A stretch of DNA of 64,000 bases from contig JABSSD010000118.1 of the NCBI GenBank assembly GCA_013214575.1, forward strand, positions 62,001 through 126,000. Reading direction: 5' to 3'. Below the pieces are notes generated by a model. The model searched no databases, had not been told where the DNA came from, and saw nothing but the letters and a program-made list of their open reading frames with translations. Shown in pieces: positions 17,630 through 26,222 of the stretch. Both the position numbers and the translations under genes were made by a program. Source of the stretch: Paracoccaceae bacterium. GTDB taxonomy: Bacteria > Pseudomonadota > Alphaproteobacteria > Rhodobacterales > Rhodobacteraceae. Positions within the stretch are counted from its first letter, which is position 1. Every line of letters begins with the position of its first letter.

Positions 17630-17729
17630 GCAATACAGCGGCGCGACCTGGCCTTGCGGTCGGGCTGCGCCGTCACCACCCTGCCGGGTAAATACCCTCA
17701 ATTGCATTTGGGTTCTCAGAGCGTTTCCC

Positions 17730-17762
17730 AAAAGGGTCGCGTTTCCTTTTCGCGACCCTTTT
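17730..17762 (+). terminator. Terminator after the imelysin gene
   Basis: A perfect 12-bp stem AAAAGGGTCGCG / CGCGACCCTTTT with a 9-base TTTCCTTTT loop, flanked by A and T runs, about 100 bp after the stop codon. It separates hemP-imelysin from the bfd-bfr genes, which must therefore have their own promoter or rely on read-through. Confidence 0.85.
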
Positions 17763-17803
17763 GCACCTTCAGCCTCCATAAAAAATGTAACAAACACCCT
17801 AAT

Positions 17804-17852
17804 CTGACAGTTTAAGTAAGAATAGCACTTGCAGACCAAGTAAAACTGTCAG
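17804..17852. promoter_or_regulatory. Nested inverted repeats upstream of the bfd-bfr genes
   Basis: An outer dyad with perfect 10-bp arms (CTGACAGTTT at 17804-17813, AAACTGTCAG at 17843-17852) encloses an inner dyad CTTG-N5-CAAG (17828-17840). It starts about 40 bp past the terminator and ends 43 bp before the bfd start codon. It may be an operator or a leader hairpin; it does not match the TGA-N9-TCA core seen at hemP. Confidence 0.5.
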
Positions 17853-17894
17853 AAACTCTCATCGAAACCATTGGCCCTATAGCGGGACGGAAAA

Positions 17895-18188
17895 ATGATC
17901 GTTTGTCACTGCATGCTGATCTCAGATCATGACATCCACGCCGCAGTTAACTGGATGCGAAGTGCTGACCCGGATACAATTATTACGCCTGGGAGAATAT
18001 ACCACGCACTGGGCAAAGCCGCCGATTGTGGCGGCTGCATGCCATTGTTTCTAGACACCATGCGCTCTAATGCTAACCTCCAAGTTCCAATGCAGCTGGC
18101 AAATCTGCGCTGCTGGACACTAAAGGAGAGCGGCCATGAAGGGCGACCCCAAAGTAATCGACTATCTCAACACGGCAATACGTCATGA
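17895..18188 (+). CDS. bfd: Bacterioferritin-associated ferredoxin-like [2Fe-2S] protein
   Basis: 97 residues with the BFD cysteine pattern CHC near the N-terminus and CGGC at about residues 45-48, which binds a [2Fe-2S] cluster. Bfd hands electrons to bacterioferritin to release stored iron as Fe2+. Its tail runs 53 bp into the bfr gene, an unusually long overlap, and the last 30 or so residues are hydrophilic and unlike typical Bfd (60-75 residues). Confidence 0.8.
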   Translation: MIVCHCMLISDHDIHAAVNWMRSADPDTIITPGRIYHALGKAADCGGCMPLFLDTMRSNANLQVPMQLANLRCWTLKESGHEGRPQSNRLSQHGNTS

Positions 18189-18621
18189 ACTGACGGCTGT
18201 CAGCCAATACTGGCTGCACTACCGGCTTCAGGACGACTGGGGCCTTGGCAGCATGGCCAAGAAAAGCCGCGCGGAAAGTATCGAAGAGATGGAACACGCG
18301 GACAAGCTGATACAGCGCGTCCTGTTCCTCGGAGGCCACCCCAACCTGCAAAAACTTGACCCGCTGCGTATTGGTCAAACGCCCAAAGAAACCCTTGAGT
18401 GCGATCTGGCTGCCGAAGTGTCCGCCCGGGCGCTGTACAAGGAAGCCCGAGAAGCCTGCAACGATGCGGGCGATTATGTCACCATGGCGCTGTTTGAACA
18501 GCTGATGGCCGACGAAGAAGGGCATATCGATTTCTTGGAAACGCAGCTTGAACTCCACGACCGGATCGGTGCTGAAAACTATGCTCAACTTAATGCGACC
18601 ACTATGGAAAACGCAGAATAA
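18136..18621 (+). CDS. bfr: Bacterioferritin
   Basis: 161 residues, the full length of the family. All canonical residues are present: ferroxidase ligands Glu18, Glu51, His54, Glu94, Glu127 and His130, and the heme-ligating Met52. It forms a 24-subunit heme-containing iron store in the cytoplasm. An AAAGGAG site precedes ATG 18136 inside the bfd reading frame, so both proteins are made from one overlapping mRNA. Confidence 0.95.
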   Translation: MKGDPKVIDYLNTAIRHELTAVSQYWLHYRLQDDWGLGSMAKKSRAESIEEMEHADKLIQRVLFLGGHPNLQKLDPLRIGQTPKETLECDLAAEVSARALYKEAREACNDAGDYVTMALFEQLMADEEGHIDFLETQLELHDRIGAENYAQLNATTMENAE

Positions 18622-20140
18622 AATAATCCTGGCTGTCGCACTTGCGACGGCCAGCCCCCTGTCAGCGCTGGATCTGACCACGCTGAATCTCGCAGACCCT
18701 CATCTCAATCTAGTGCCCCGGACCGCAGCCGAACAGGCCCGCATCACCGCGGCCACCGCGGCGACCTCGGACTTCACCACAGCCGAAGCCTTTGAGGATC
18801 ACCCGGCGGGCGCCGCCACCGTCAGGGCGCGCAAGGATGACGAGGCATTTTCCCAGCACTCGGCCAATATCAGCTTTGAGCAGCAGCTTGAATTCAAGCT
18901 CGGCAACGGATTGTTCAAGAAGATCTGGGTGTTTGCCCCGGCCTCAACCAGAGCGTCGGACGGGCTGGGCCCGCTGCACAATGCCCGCTCCTGCCAGCGC
19001 TGCCACATCAAGGATGGTCGCGGTCATCCCCCGCAGAGCGCCGATGACAGCGCCGTATCCATGTTCCTGCGGCTGTCCATTTCCGGCGATACCCCCGCAG
19101 GAATGGCCGCAGTGCGTGACTATATCGGCACCGCGCCCGACCCCAACTACGGCACCCAATTGCAGGATTTCTCGCCGCCGGGAATGGCCCCGGAATATCA
19201 GTTCTCTGTCACCTACCGCGACATCGAGGTCGCCCTGTCCGGTGGCGAAAGCGCCAGCCTGCGCGCCCCCAGCTACCAGGCGCTCAACCTTGGATACGGC
19301 CCATTGCACGCCGATGCCATGCTATCGCCAAGGGTGGCGCCGCCGATGATTGGCCTTGGCCTGATTGAGGCCATCCCGGTGGCTGACATTCTGGCCCAAG
19401 CGGACGAAGGTGACGCCAATGGCGATGGTATTTCGGGACGGGCCAATCTGGTCTGGTCCAGCGAATATGATCAGGTCATGCTGGGCCGCTTTGGTCTGAA
19501 AGCTGGCCAACCGACGGTGCATCAGCAATCGGCAGCCGCCTTTTCCGGTGATATCGGCATATCCACGCCGCTTTACCCGGAACCTTGGGGTGAATGCACC
19601 GAGACACAAACAGACTGCCGCAACGCGACCCACGGCGACGGCGATGTGCGCGGAAGTGAGATCGACCAGCCCAACATGGACCTGGTGACATTCTATAGCC
19701 GCAACCTCGGCGTCCCGGCCCGTCGCGATCTGGACGACCCACAGGTGCTGCGCGGCAAACAGGTGTTTTACGACAGCGGCTGCAGCAACTGCCATACACC
19801 CAAATTTGTTACCCATCGCCTGAGCGACCGCCCCGAGCAAAGCTTTCAGCTGATCTGGCCCTACTCCGATCTGTTGCTGCACGACATGGGCGACGGTCTC
19901 GCCGACAACCGCCCCGAGGCCCGCGCTACGGGGCGCGAATGGCGCACGCCGCCGCTCTGGGGTGTTGGTCTGACCCAGCAGGTCTCAGATCAGGCGGGCT
20001 ATCTGCACGACGGCCGCGCCCGCAGCCTGCTTGAGGCGGTGCTCTGGCATGGTGGCGAGGCGCAACCGGCGCGCGACACCGTGGTACAACTGGCACCCGG
20101 CGACCGTGCCGCCCTTATTCGTTTTCTGGAAAGTCTCTAA
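18593..20140 (+). CDS. Di-heme oxidoreductase family (putative thiol oxidoreductase)
   Basis: About 515 residues. After a signal peptide it has two c-type heme sites, CQRCH near residue 134 and CSNCH near 397, as in the periplasmic di-heme oxidoreductases often annotated as putative thiol oxidoreductase. The DGDxxGD-like segments ([23 protein letters not shown]) resemble calcium or metal loops. The partner and substrate are unknown. The start overlaps bfr by 29 bp; ATG 18581 is an alternative. The family recurs with imelysin and DUF1513 genes. Confidence 0.85.
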   Translation: MRPLWKTQNKIILAVALATASPLSALDLTTLNLADPHLNLVPRTAAEQARITAATAATSDFTTAEAFEDHPAGAATVRARKDDEAFSQHSANISFEQQLEFKLGNGLFKKIWVFAPASTRASDGLGPLHNARSCQRCHIKDGRGHPPQSADDSAVSMFLRLSISGDTPAGMAAVRDYIGTAPDPNYGTQLQDFSPPGMAPEYQFSVTYRDIEVALSGGESASLRAPSYQALNLGYGPLHADAMLSPRVAPPMIGLGLIEAIPVADILAQADEGDANGDGISGRANLVWSSEYDQVMLGRFGLKAGQPTVHQQSAAAFSGDIGISTPLYPEPWGECTETQTDCRNATHGDGDVRGSEIDQPNMDLVTFYSRNLGVPARRDLDDPQVLRGKQVFYDSGCSNCHTPKFVTHRLSDRPEQSFQLIWPYSDLLLHDMGDGLADNRPEARATGREWRTPPLWGVGLTQQVSDQAGYLHDGRARSLLEAVLWHGGEAQPARDTVVQLAPGDRAALIRFLESL

Positions 20141-20143
20141 ACC

Positions 20144-21154
20144 ATGCGCGCCATTGCCCCCGCCCTAGCCCTCGGCCTCAGCCTGATCCTGTCGCCGCTC
20201 ACCGCCCGCGCAGACATGGTTGACGATGTTCTCGACCAGCAAATCCTGCCGGGCATGATGAGCCTGGCCAGCACCGCCAGTCAGCTGGCCGAGGTCGCGC
20301 AGGCCGATTGCCGGGCTGACTCACCGAGGTTGCGCCAGGCTTTTGGTGCCACCTTTGATGCCTGGATCTCGGTCAGTCACCTGCGCTTTGGCCCAAGTGA
20401 GGCCGACAACCGCGCCTTTGCGCTGGCGTTCTGGCCGGACAGTCGTGGCAAGATCCCCAAGGAACTCGCCAAGATCATCGCCGAGGCTGCCCCGTCAATA
20501 GATCAGCCGTCCGCGTTCGCCAGCTACTCAATCGCGGCGCGGGGGCTCTATGCGCTGGAATTCCTGCTCTATGACCCGGATCTCAGCACCCGTGGCACTC
20601 CGGAAACCCGCTGCCGCCTGACACGGGCCATCGCGGGCGACATCGCCACCACTGCGGCCGCCATCCAGACCGACTGGCAGCACAGCTACGCGGCGCAAAT
20701 GCGCCGCCCCGGTGACCGCTACCAGACCAAGGCCGAGGTCAAACAGGAACTGTTCAAAGCCCTGAACACCGGCCTTCAGATCACCGCAGACATGCGGCTG
20801 GGTCGCCCCTTGGGCAGTTTTGACCGCCCCCGCCCCAACCGGGCCGAGGCGCGCCGCTCAGGGCGCAGCCTGCACCATGTTGAGCTGTCGCTGCAGGCTC
20901 TGCAACCACTCGCCCGGGCCTTGGCTGGCGACAACCTGGAGCTGGCCGCGAGGTTCCAAACAGCTTTTGCCCAGACCCTGACCGCAACCGCCCGTCTGGA
21001 CGATCCCACCCTGGCTGGCGTCGGTGATCCCGGCAGCCGGTTCCGCATTGAGGCCTTGCAACAACAGGTCAACGACCTGCGCAACCTTGCCGCGACCGAT
21101 CTTGGCCCCTCACTGGGGGTCACCCCCGGCTTTAACGCGCTGGACGGCGACTGA
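20144..21154 (+). CDS. Second imelysin-family protein, motif altered
   Basis: 336 residues: a signal peptide (MRAIAPALALGLSLILSPLTARA) then an imelysin domain. The GxHxxE site reads GLYALEFLLYD at about residues 133-143, so the expected histidine is tyrosine while the glutamate remains. The gene starts 3 bp after the di-heme oxidoreductase stop and is followed one base later by the DUF1513 gene, so the three are one translational unit. The role is presumably periplasmic, perhaps metal-independent. Confidence 0.85.
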   Translation: MRAIAPALALGLSLILSPLTARADMVDDVLDQQILPGMMSLASTASQLAEVAQADCRADSPRLRQAFGATFDAWISVSHLRFGPSEADNRAFALAFWPDSRGKIPKELAKIIAEAAPSIDQPSAFASYSIAARGLYALEFLLYDPDLSTRGTPETRCRLTRAIAGDIATTAAAIQTDWQHSYAAQMRRPGDRYQTKAEVKQELFKALNTGLQITADMRLGRPLGSFDRPRPNRAEARRSGRSLHHVELSLQALQPLARALAGDNLELAARFQTAFAQTLTATARLDDPTLAGVGDPGSRFRIEALQQQVNDLRNLAATDLGPSLGVTPGFNALDGD

Positions 21155-21155
21155 G

Positions 21156-22235
21156 ATGAGCTCGCGCCGCGGTTTCCTTGCCGGGTTGCTGGCCACCGGA
21201 TTGGCCCCCCGGGCCAGTTGGGCAGATCTCGGCTGCCCGGCCTATCTGTCGGCGGCCAAACAGGCCGACGGCAGTTATATCCTGGCCGGAGTCTCAGCCC
21301 AGGGCGAGGTGCTGTTTCGCTGCCCGCTGCCCGATCGCGGCCACGGCGCCAGCGCCCATCCCCTGCGCCCCGAGGTGGTCGGTTTTGCCCGCCGCCCCGG
21401 CCGCTTTGCCGAGGTGATCGACTGTCGCACCGGACTGCGGCTGGCCCGGCTGGAACCACCCACAGGGCATCATTTCTACGGCCACGGCTGCTTTAGCCAG
21501 GACGGCAGCCGCATTTATACCACCGAAAACGAATACCACACCGCCCGTGGCATGATCGGGGTTTGGGACGCCACCGACGGCTACCAGCGCCTCACCAGCT
21601 TTGCCTCGGGTGGCATTGGCCCGCATGAATTGCTGCTGCGGCGCGATGCAGAGGGTCTGGTCGTCGCCAATGGCGGTATCCAGACCCACCCCGACAAGGG
21701 GCGCGAAAAATTGAACCTCGACAGCATGGCGCCCAACCTCAGCTATCTGCGGTTCGACGGCACTGTCGACCACCAGATGATGCTGCCCGACGGGTTGCAA
21801 CAAAACTCCATCCGCCATCTGGCGATGCGAGGCGACGGCACCACTGGTTTTGCCATGCAGTGGCAGGGCGAGCCGGGCGCAGATATGCCCATCGTCGGGC
21901 TGCACCGCCCCGGCGCCGCGCCGCGCCTGTTGGCCGAGGACGACCCGCGCCTGCGTAATCTGAACGGCTATGGCGGTTCGATCCAGTTCTCAGAGGATGG
22001 CATGACCCTGGCCGTCACCTCGCCGCGTGGCAGCGTGGTGCAGCTGATGGATGTCGCCTCCGGTGCCTTGCTGCAGGAACATCGCCTTGACGATGTCTGC
22101 GGTCTCGCCGCCCAGGGCAACGGCTTCCTTGCCAGCACCGGAACCGGCCAGTTTGTGGCGCTCTCCCAGTCCGCGATGACAGCGCTGTCCCAAACCGATC
22201 TGCGCTGGGATAATCACCTGATCCGCTTGAGCTGA
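21156..22235 (+). CDS. DUF1513 protein with twin-arginine-like signal
   Basis: 359 residues. The N-terminus SSRRGFLAGLLATGLAPRAS resembles a twin-arginine (Tat) signal, suggesting export of a folded protein. The body (HGASAHPLRPEVVGFARRPG, HGCFSQDGSRIYTTENEY, SGGIGPHELLL) has the repeating HPxxP and propeller-strand pattern of DUF1513, probably a seven-bladed beta-propeller. No function is established; it belongs to the di-heme oxidoreductase/imelysin set here. Confidence 0.85.
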   Translation: MSSRRGFLAGLLATGLAPRASWADLGCPAYLSAAKQADGSYILAGVSAQGEVLFRCPLPDRGHGASAHPLRPEVVGFARRPGRFAEVIDCRTGLRLARLEPPTGHHFYGHGCFSQDGSRIYTTENEYHTARGMIGVWDATDGYQRLTSFASGGIGPHELLLRRDAEGLVVANGGIQTHPDKGREKLNLDSMAPNLSYLRFDGTVDHQMMLPDGLQQNSIRHLAMRGDGTTGFAMQWQGEPGADMPIVGLHRPGAAPRLLAEDDPRLRNLNGYGGSIQFSEDGMTLAVTSPRGSVVQLMDVASGALLQEHRLDDVCGLAAQGNGFLASTGTGQFVALSQSAMTALSQTDLRWDNHLIRLS

Positions 22236-22295
22236 GTTCACATTTGCGAGTGGCATTGGGAACCTCAGGCGGGGCCACCGGCAGAAGAAACAGAG

Positions 22296-22314
22296 TTGCG
22301 AAAGTCTTTCGCAA
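22296..22314. promoter_or_regulatory. Perfect palindrome upstream of glpR (candidate operator)
   Basis: TTGCGAAAG-T-CTTTCGCAA has perfect 9-bp arms, 56 bp before the glpR start codon, with another CGAAAG half-site at 22331. DeoR/GlpR repressors bind operators with CGAAA/TTTCG cores, so this is a likely autogenous glpR-glpD operator. Confidence 0.6.
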
Positions 22315-22369
22315 TTGAAACGTGACACAACGAAAGAAAGCCACTAGTACCTTGGTGAAGGGATTCCCC

Positions 22370-23155
22370 ATGGATGCTAACACACGCCAATCTGAAATTC
22401 TGAAGCTTCTGGACCATCATGACCGGGTCGAGGTCGAGGATCTGGCCAGCCACTTTAATGTCTCACTGCAAACCGTGCGGGCAGACCTGCGCGACCTCAG
22501 TGCGCGCAACGCGCTGTCGCGGGTCCACGGCGGCGCCGTTCGCATCAGCTCGGCGGCCAATCGCGCCTATGCCGACCGCCGCAAGCTCAATGCCGCAGGC
22601 AAGCTGGAGATGGCGGCAATGGCAGCAGATCTGATCCCGGAAAACTGCTCGATCGCCCTGAACATCGGCACCTCGACCGAACAGGTGGCCCGCGCATTGG
22701 CCACCCATCGTGGGCTGACCGTCCTGTCAAACAACATCAATATCATCAACACCATGATGGGCGGCCAGACCAAAGAGCTGATTCTGGTGGGGGGCACAGT
22801 GCGCCAGAGCGACGGCGCCATTGTCGGCGAAGACGCGGTGGAATTCATCTCACGCTACAAGGTGGATTTTGCCATTATCGGCGCCTCGGCACTGGACGCC
22901 GATGGGGCAGTGATGGACCACGACGCCCGCGAAGTCTCGGTTGCCCGCGCCATTTTGAAAAACGCCCGCACCAAGGTTCTGGTCTGCGACAGCAGCAAAT
23001 TCCAGCTCTCTGCCCCGGTGCGCATTTGCTCGGTTGCGGATCTGGATGTTGTGATCACCGACCAGCCGGTGCCCAGACAATTCGCCGAGGCCGCAGCGCT
23101 GGCTGGCACCCGCATCCTGAGTGCGGCTCAAAACGAAAGCAGCGAAAATGCCTAA
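22370..23155 (+). CDS. glpR: DeoR-family repressor GlpR of the glycerol 3-phosphate regulon
   Basis: 261 residues: an N-terminal DeoR helix-turn-helix (about 5-60, ending in the family signature LSRVHGGA) and a C-terminal sugar-phosphate sensor domain with NIGTSTEQVARAL and IIGASALDADG. It is coupled to glpD by an 8-bp overlap, which supports glycerol 3-phosphate as the effector. The frame opens earlier with a GTG at 22322, but AAGGGA before ATG 22370 fixes the start. Confidence 0.87.
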   Translation: MDANTRQSEILKLLDHHDRVEVEDLASHFNVSLQTVRADLRDLSARNALSRVHGGAVRISSAANRAYADRRKLNAAGKLEMAAMAADLIPENCSIALNIGTSTEQVARALATHRGLTVLSNNINIINTMMGGQTKELILVGGTVRQSDGAIVGEDAVEFISRYKVDFAIIGASALDADGAVMDHDAREVSVARAILKNARTKVLVCDSSKFQLSAPVRICSVADLDVVITDQPVPRQFAEAAALAGTRILSAAQNESSENA

Positions 23156-24740
23156 CCACCCGATCACAGACCACCCGATCACCGATCTTTTCATCATCGG
23201 CGGCGGCATCAACGGCTGCGGCATTGCCCGCGACGCTGCGGGGCGCGGATTGTCGGTGACGCTGGCTGAAATGAACGACCTGGCCTCGGCCACCTCCTCG
23301 GCGGCAACCAAGCTGTTTCACGGCGGCCTGCGCTATCTGGAGTATTTCGAATTCCGCCTGGTCCGCGAGGCGCTGATCGAACGCGAAGTGTTATTGAAAG
23401 CGATGCCGCATATCTCCTGGCCAATGCGCTTTGTGCTGCCGTTCCACGCCGATATGCGGTTTGACAATGACACCCCCACCTCCAAGCTGCTGTCCGGCAT
23501 CATGCCTTGGATGAAGGGCCGCCGCCCGGCCTGGCTGATCCGTCTGGGCCTGTTCATGTATGATACCTTGGGCAAACGCGGCATCCTGCCTGGCACCCGC
23601 AAGTTGGACCTGACCACCGATGCCGCAGGCAAGCCACTGAACGATAAATTCAAGATGGCCTTTGAATACTCGGATTGCTGGGTCGAGGATGCCCGTCTGG
23701 TGATGCTGAACGCCCGCGACGCGCAGGCCCGCGGCGCCACCATCCTGCCCCGCACCAAGGTGATCGCCACCGAACGTCTTGCCGATCACTGGCTGATCAC
23801 CCTTGAGGATCGCGTCAGCGGCGAGACCCATAGCCGCCGCGCCCGGATGCTGGTCAATGCCGGCGGGCCCTGGGTGGCCGAGCTGTTGAAGACCCAACTG
23901 AAAATCCAAAGCCGCGAATCTGTGCGGCTGGTGCGTGGCAGTCACATCGTGGTGCCGAAACTCTATGATCATGACCGTTGTTATTTCTTTCAGGGCAGCG
24001 ACGGGCGGATCATTTTTGCCATTCCCTATGAGGAAGATTTCACCCTAATCGGCACCACCGATGCAGATCACCCTGCCGCCGACATCGCGCCCGAATGCAC
24101 CGAGGCGGAACAGGATTATCTGGTCGCCTTTGCCTCTGAGTACTTCGCCAAGCCGGTAACGCGCGGCCAAATCGTCTGGAGCTACTCCGGGGTGCGGCCG
24201 CTCTATGATGACGGTGCCAGTTCGGCCACCGCCGCAACCCGCGAATATGTGCTGTCGCTGGACCGCGATGCGGCGCCGCTGCTCAACGTGTTTGGCGGCA
24301 AGATCACCACCTACCGCAAACTGGCCGAGGCGGCGCTGGTCAGGATCGCCGAGGCGCTAGGGGATGTAAAACCCAAATGGACCGCAGGCGTTGCCCTGCC
24401 CGGCGGCGATTTCCCGGTTGCGGATGTTGCAAAACTGCAGGACAGGCTGGCTGGCGACTATGCCTTCCTGACCGCCTATGCCTCGCGCCGCCTGATCCGC
24501 GCCTATGGCACCGAGGCCTGGGAGCTGCTGGGCGACGCCAAATCAGCCGGTGATCTGGGGCAGGATTTTGGCGCCACCATTACAGCGCGCGAGCTGGACT
24601 GGGCGATCGCCCGCGAATGGGTGCGATCGGGCGAAGATTATCTGTGGCGTCGGACTAAACTGGGTCTGCGGCTGACCGAAGAAGAACGCTCAGCTATCGA
24701 TGGGTACATTACCCAGCAAGTGGCCAGCCTTGCCGCTTAA
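23148..24740 (+). CDS. glpD: Glycerol-3-phosphate dehydrogenase, FAD-dependent
   Basis: 530 residues. It has the FAD-binding GGGINGCGIARDAAGRG near residue 17, SSAATKLFHGGLRYLE, and the C-terminal GGKITTYRKLAE motif of GlpD. The enzyme oxidises sn-glycerol 3-phosphate to dihydroxyacetone phosphate at the inner membrane, feeding the quinone pool. The start overlaps the glpR stop (ATGCCTAA). The first codons contain a tandem duplication (HPITDHPITD). Confidence 0.95.
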   Translation: MPNHPITDHPITDLFIIGGGINGCGIARDAAGRGLSVTLAEMNDLASATSSAATKLFHGGLRYLEYFEFRLVREALIEREVLLKAMPHISWPMRFVLPFHADMRFDNDTPTSKLLSGIMPWMKGRRPAWLIRLGLFMYDTLGKRGILPGTRKLDLTTDAAGKPLNDKFKMAFEYSDCWVEDARLVMLNARDAQARGATILPRTKVIATERLADHWLITLEDRVSGETHSRRARMLVNAGGPWVAELLKTQLKIQSRESVRLVRGSHIVVPKLYDHDRCYFFQGSDGRIIFAIPYEEDFTLIGTTDADHPAADIAPECTEAEQDYLVAFASEYFAKPVTRGQIVWSYSGVRPLYDDGASSATAATREYVLSLDRDAAPLLNVFGGKITTYRKLAEAALVRIAEALGDVKPKWTAGVALPGGDFPVADVAKLQDRLAGDYAFLTAYASRRLIRAYGTEAWELLGDAKSAGDLGQDFGATITARELDWAIAREWVRSGEDYLWRRTKLGLRLTEEERSAIDGYITQQVASLAA

Positions 24741-24746
24741 AACAAA

Positions 24747-24823
24747 GGGCGCGCCTGACCTTGGGGAGGTGCAAAGCGCCTTCCCGGGGGGAAGGTCAGG
24801 CGCGCCCGACCTCACGGCCGGGC
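24747..24823 (+). repeat. REP-like double hairpin, copy 1
   Basis: The main hairpin has perfect 16-bp arms GGGCGCGCCTGACCTT / AAGGTCAGGCGCGCCC around a spacer containing GGGGAGGTGCAAAGCGCC. It is followed by a second hairpin GCCCGACC-TCAC-GGCCGGGC with one mismatch. It lies between the convergent glpD and cobO genes, where it may also terminate transcription from both sides. Confidence 0.85.
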
Positions 24824-24833
24824 AAGTATTTCC

Positions 24834-25469
24834 TTAAAACTCCACGCCCTTCTGCGCCTTGATGCCGGCCCGGAACGGATGCTTGATCTGGGTCATCTCG
24901 GTCACTAGATCGGCAATCTCGATCAGCTCTTCCTTGGCATTGCGCCCGGTCAGCACCACATGGGTCATTGGCGGTTTTTCGGTCTGTAAGAATTTCACCA
25001 CTTCGCCGAGATCCAGATACTCATAACGCAGCGCGATATTGATCTCATCCAGCAGCACCATTGTGTTGCGCTCGTCGCGAATCATTTCCTTGGCCTTTTC
25101 CCAGCCCGCCTGCGCCGCCGCGATATCGCGCGCCTTGTCCTGGGTCTCCCAGGTGAACCCTTCACCCATCGCGTAGAACTGGCACAGATCGGCAAAGTTC
25201 TCCTCAATCAGCGTCCGCTCACCGGTTTGCCAGCCACCCTTGATGAACTGCACCACAGCCGAGGGCATCTTATGGGCAATGCAGCGCATGATCATGCCAA
25301 AGCCCGAGCTGCTCTTGCCCTTGCCCGGCCCGGTGTGAATGATGATCAGCCCCTTCTCGCCATCCTTGGTGGCCATCATCCGGTCACGGGCGGCTTTTTT
25401 CTTGACCATCTTGGCCGCATGACGGGCTTCGTCATCGATGGGGGCTTCTTTTTTCGGGCTGTCACTCAC
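24834..25469 (-). CDS. cobO: Cob(I)yrinic acid a,c-diamide adenosyltransferase
   Basis: 211 residues with the ATP-binding P-loop HTGPGKGKSSSG and the NTMVLLDEINIALRYEYLDL segment of the CobO/BtuR (CobA-type) adenosyltransferases, which attach the 5'-deoxyadenosyl group to Co(I) corrinoids. The start is a GTG at 25469 (V-S-D-S-P-K-K) with AGGAG eight bases upstream; the frame stays open further without a better site. It faces away from the riboswitch-led cob operon. Confidence 0.93.
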   Translation of the reverse strand: MSDSPKKEAPIDDEARHAAKMVKKKAARDRMMATKDGEKGLIIIHTGPGKGKSSSGFGMIMRCIAHKMPSAVVQFIKGGWQTGERTLIEENFADLCQFYAMGEGFTWETQDKARDIAAAQAGWEKAKEMIRDERNTMVLLDEINIALRYEYLDLGEVVKFLQTEKPPMTHVVLTGRNAKEELIEIADLVTEMTQIKHPFRAGIKAQKGVEF

Positions 25470-25534
25470 GGCACTTCTCCTGCTGATTCCACCAATGACT
25501 TGACAAGGACCGGGGCGATGACGCAAGGGGGTTT

Positions 25535-25733
25535 TGTTGGTTCCTGTATTTGACAGGCGAAGAGGGAATGTGATGTGACCAGTGATCCGTCCGGGATCAT
25601 CAGGTGCAAGCACAGCCGCCCCCGCGACCGTGACCGGAGAGGTCTCTGATGCCACTGGCTGATGCCGGGAAGGCAAGAGCGCCGCAAAAAGGCAATTGCC
25701 TTTTGACTCTGCAAGCCGGGAGACCTGCCAACA
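25535..25733 (+). promoter_or_regulatory. Cobalamin riboswitch 1
   Basis: The conserved blocks of the AdoCbl aptamer occur in order: GGGAAT (25564), GCCGCCCCCGCGACCGTGA (B12-box side, about 25615), GCCACTGG (25651), GCCGGGAAGGC (25664) and AAGCCGGGAGACCTGCC (about 25713-25729). P1 can be closed by TGTTGG (25535-25540) with CCAACA (25728-25733). A GGGGTG (25754-25759)/CACCCC (25808-25813) pairing followed by TTTTT could be the terminator of the expression platform. It controls the DUF1636-cobW-cobN operon. Confidence 0.9.
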
Positions 25734-25843
25734 CATGAATTCAACGGGCGGACGGGGTGTGTCGCAACCGGTTGAGGGATCCTGCGCGACAGATCCCCCT
25801 TCTGGCCCACCCCTTTTTGCCACTGCCAAGGAGACGGGCCCCT

Positions 25844-26218
25844 ATGGGTGATGTAACGCTGACTGTCTGTACCACCTGCCGCCGCGCGGATGTGGACCCC
25901 GAGGCACCGCGCCCCGGTTCGATCCTGCTTGCCGCGCTGAGGGAAACCGGGTTGCCCGCAGGCGTCCAGCTGCGCGGCGTTGAATGCCTGTCGGCCTGTA
26001 AACGGGGCTGCTCAATGGTGCTCAGCGGCGGCGATGCCCGCTGGACCTATGTCTACGGTGATCTGAACCCCGACGAACATGTTGACGATATCCTTGCCGG
26101 GGTGGCCGCCTATGCCGCCACCGACGACGGTCTGGTGCCCTGGCGCCAGCGTCCAGTCATTTTTCGCAAGCAATCCATCGCCCGCATCCCGCCGGTCGAT
26201 GCCCCTATCCAGGAGTAA
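25844..26218 (+). CDS. DUF1636 predicted metal-binding protein, copy 1
   Basis: 124 residues. The cysteine pattern is C-T-T-C near the N-terminus and CLSACKRGC at mid-protein, followed by a conserved QSIARIPP tail. DUF1636/COG5469 proteins are predicted metal- or Fe-S-binding and are frequent in B12 loci, but no activity is known to me. Here it is the first gene after riboswitch 1, with an AAGGAG site before ATG 25844 and cobW five bases downstream. Electron donation or cobalt delivery to the pathway is conjecture. Confidence 0.82.
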   Translation: MGDVTLTVCTTCRRADVDPEAPRPGSILLAALRETGLPAGVQLRGVECLSACKRGCSMVLSGGDARWTYVYGDLNPDEHVDDILAGVAAYAATDDGLVPWRQRPVIFRKQSIARIPPVDAPIQE

Positions 26219-26222
26219 TTCA

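Noticed and set aside
17895-18188. Frameshift or assembly error joining bfd to bfr
   Set aside because: Both frames keep all key residues and each has a sensible start, so a long natural overlap is the simpler reading.
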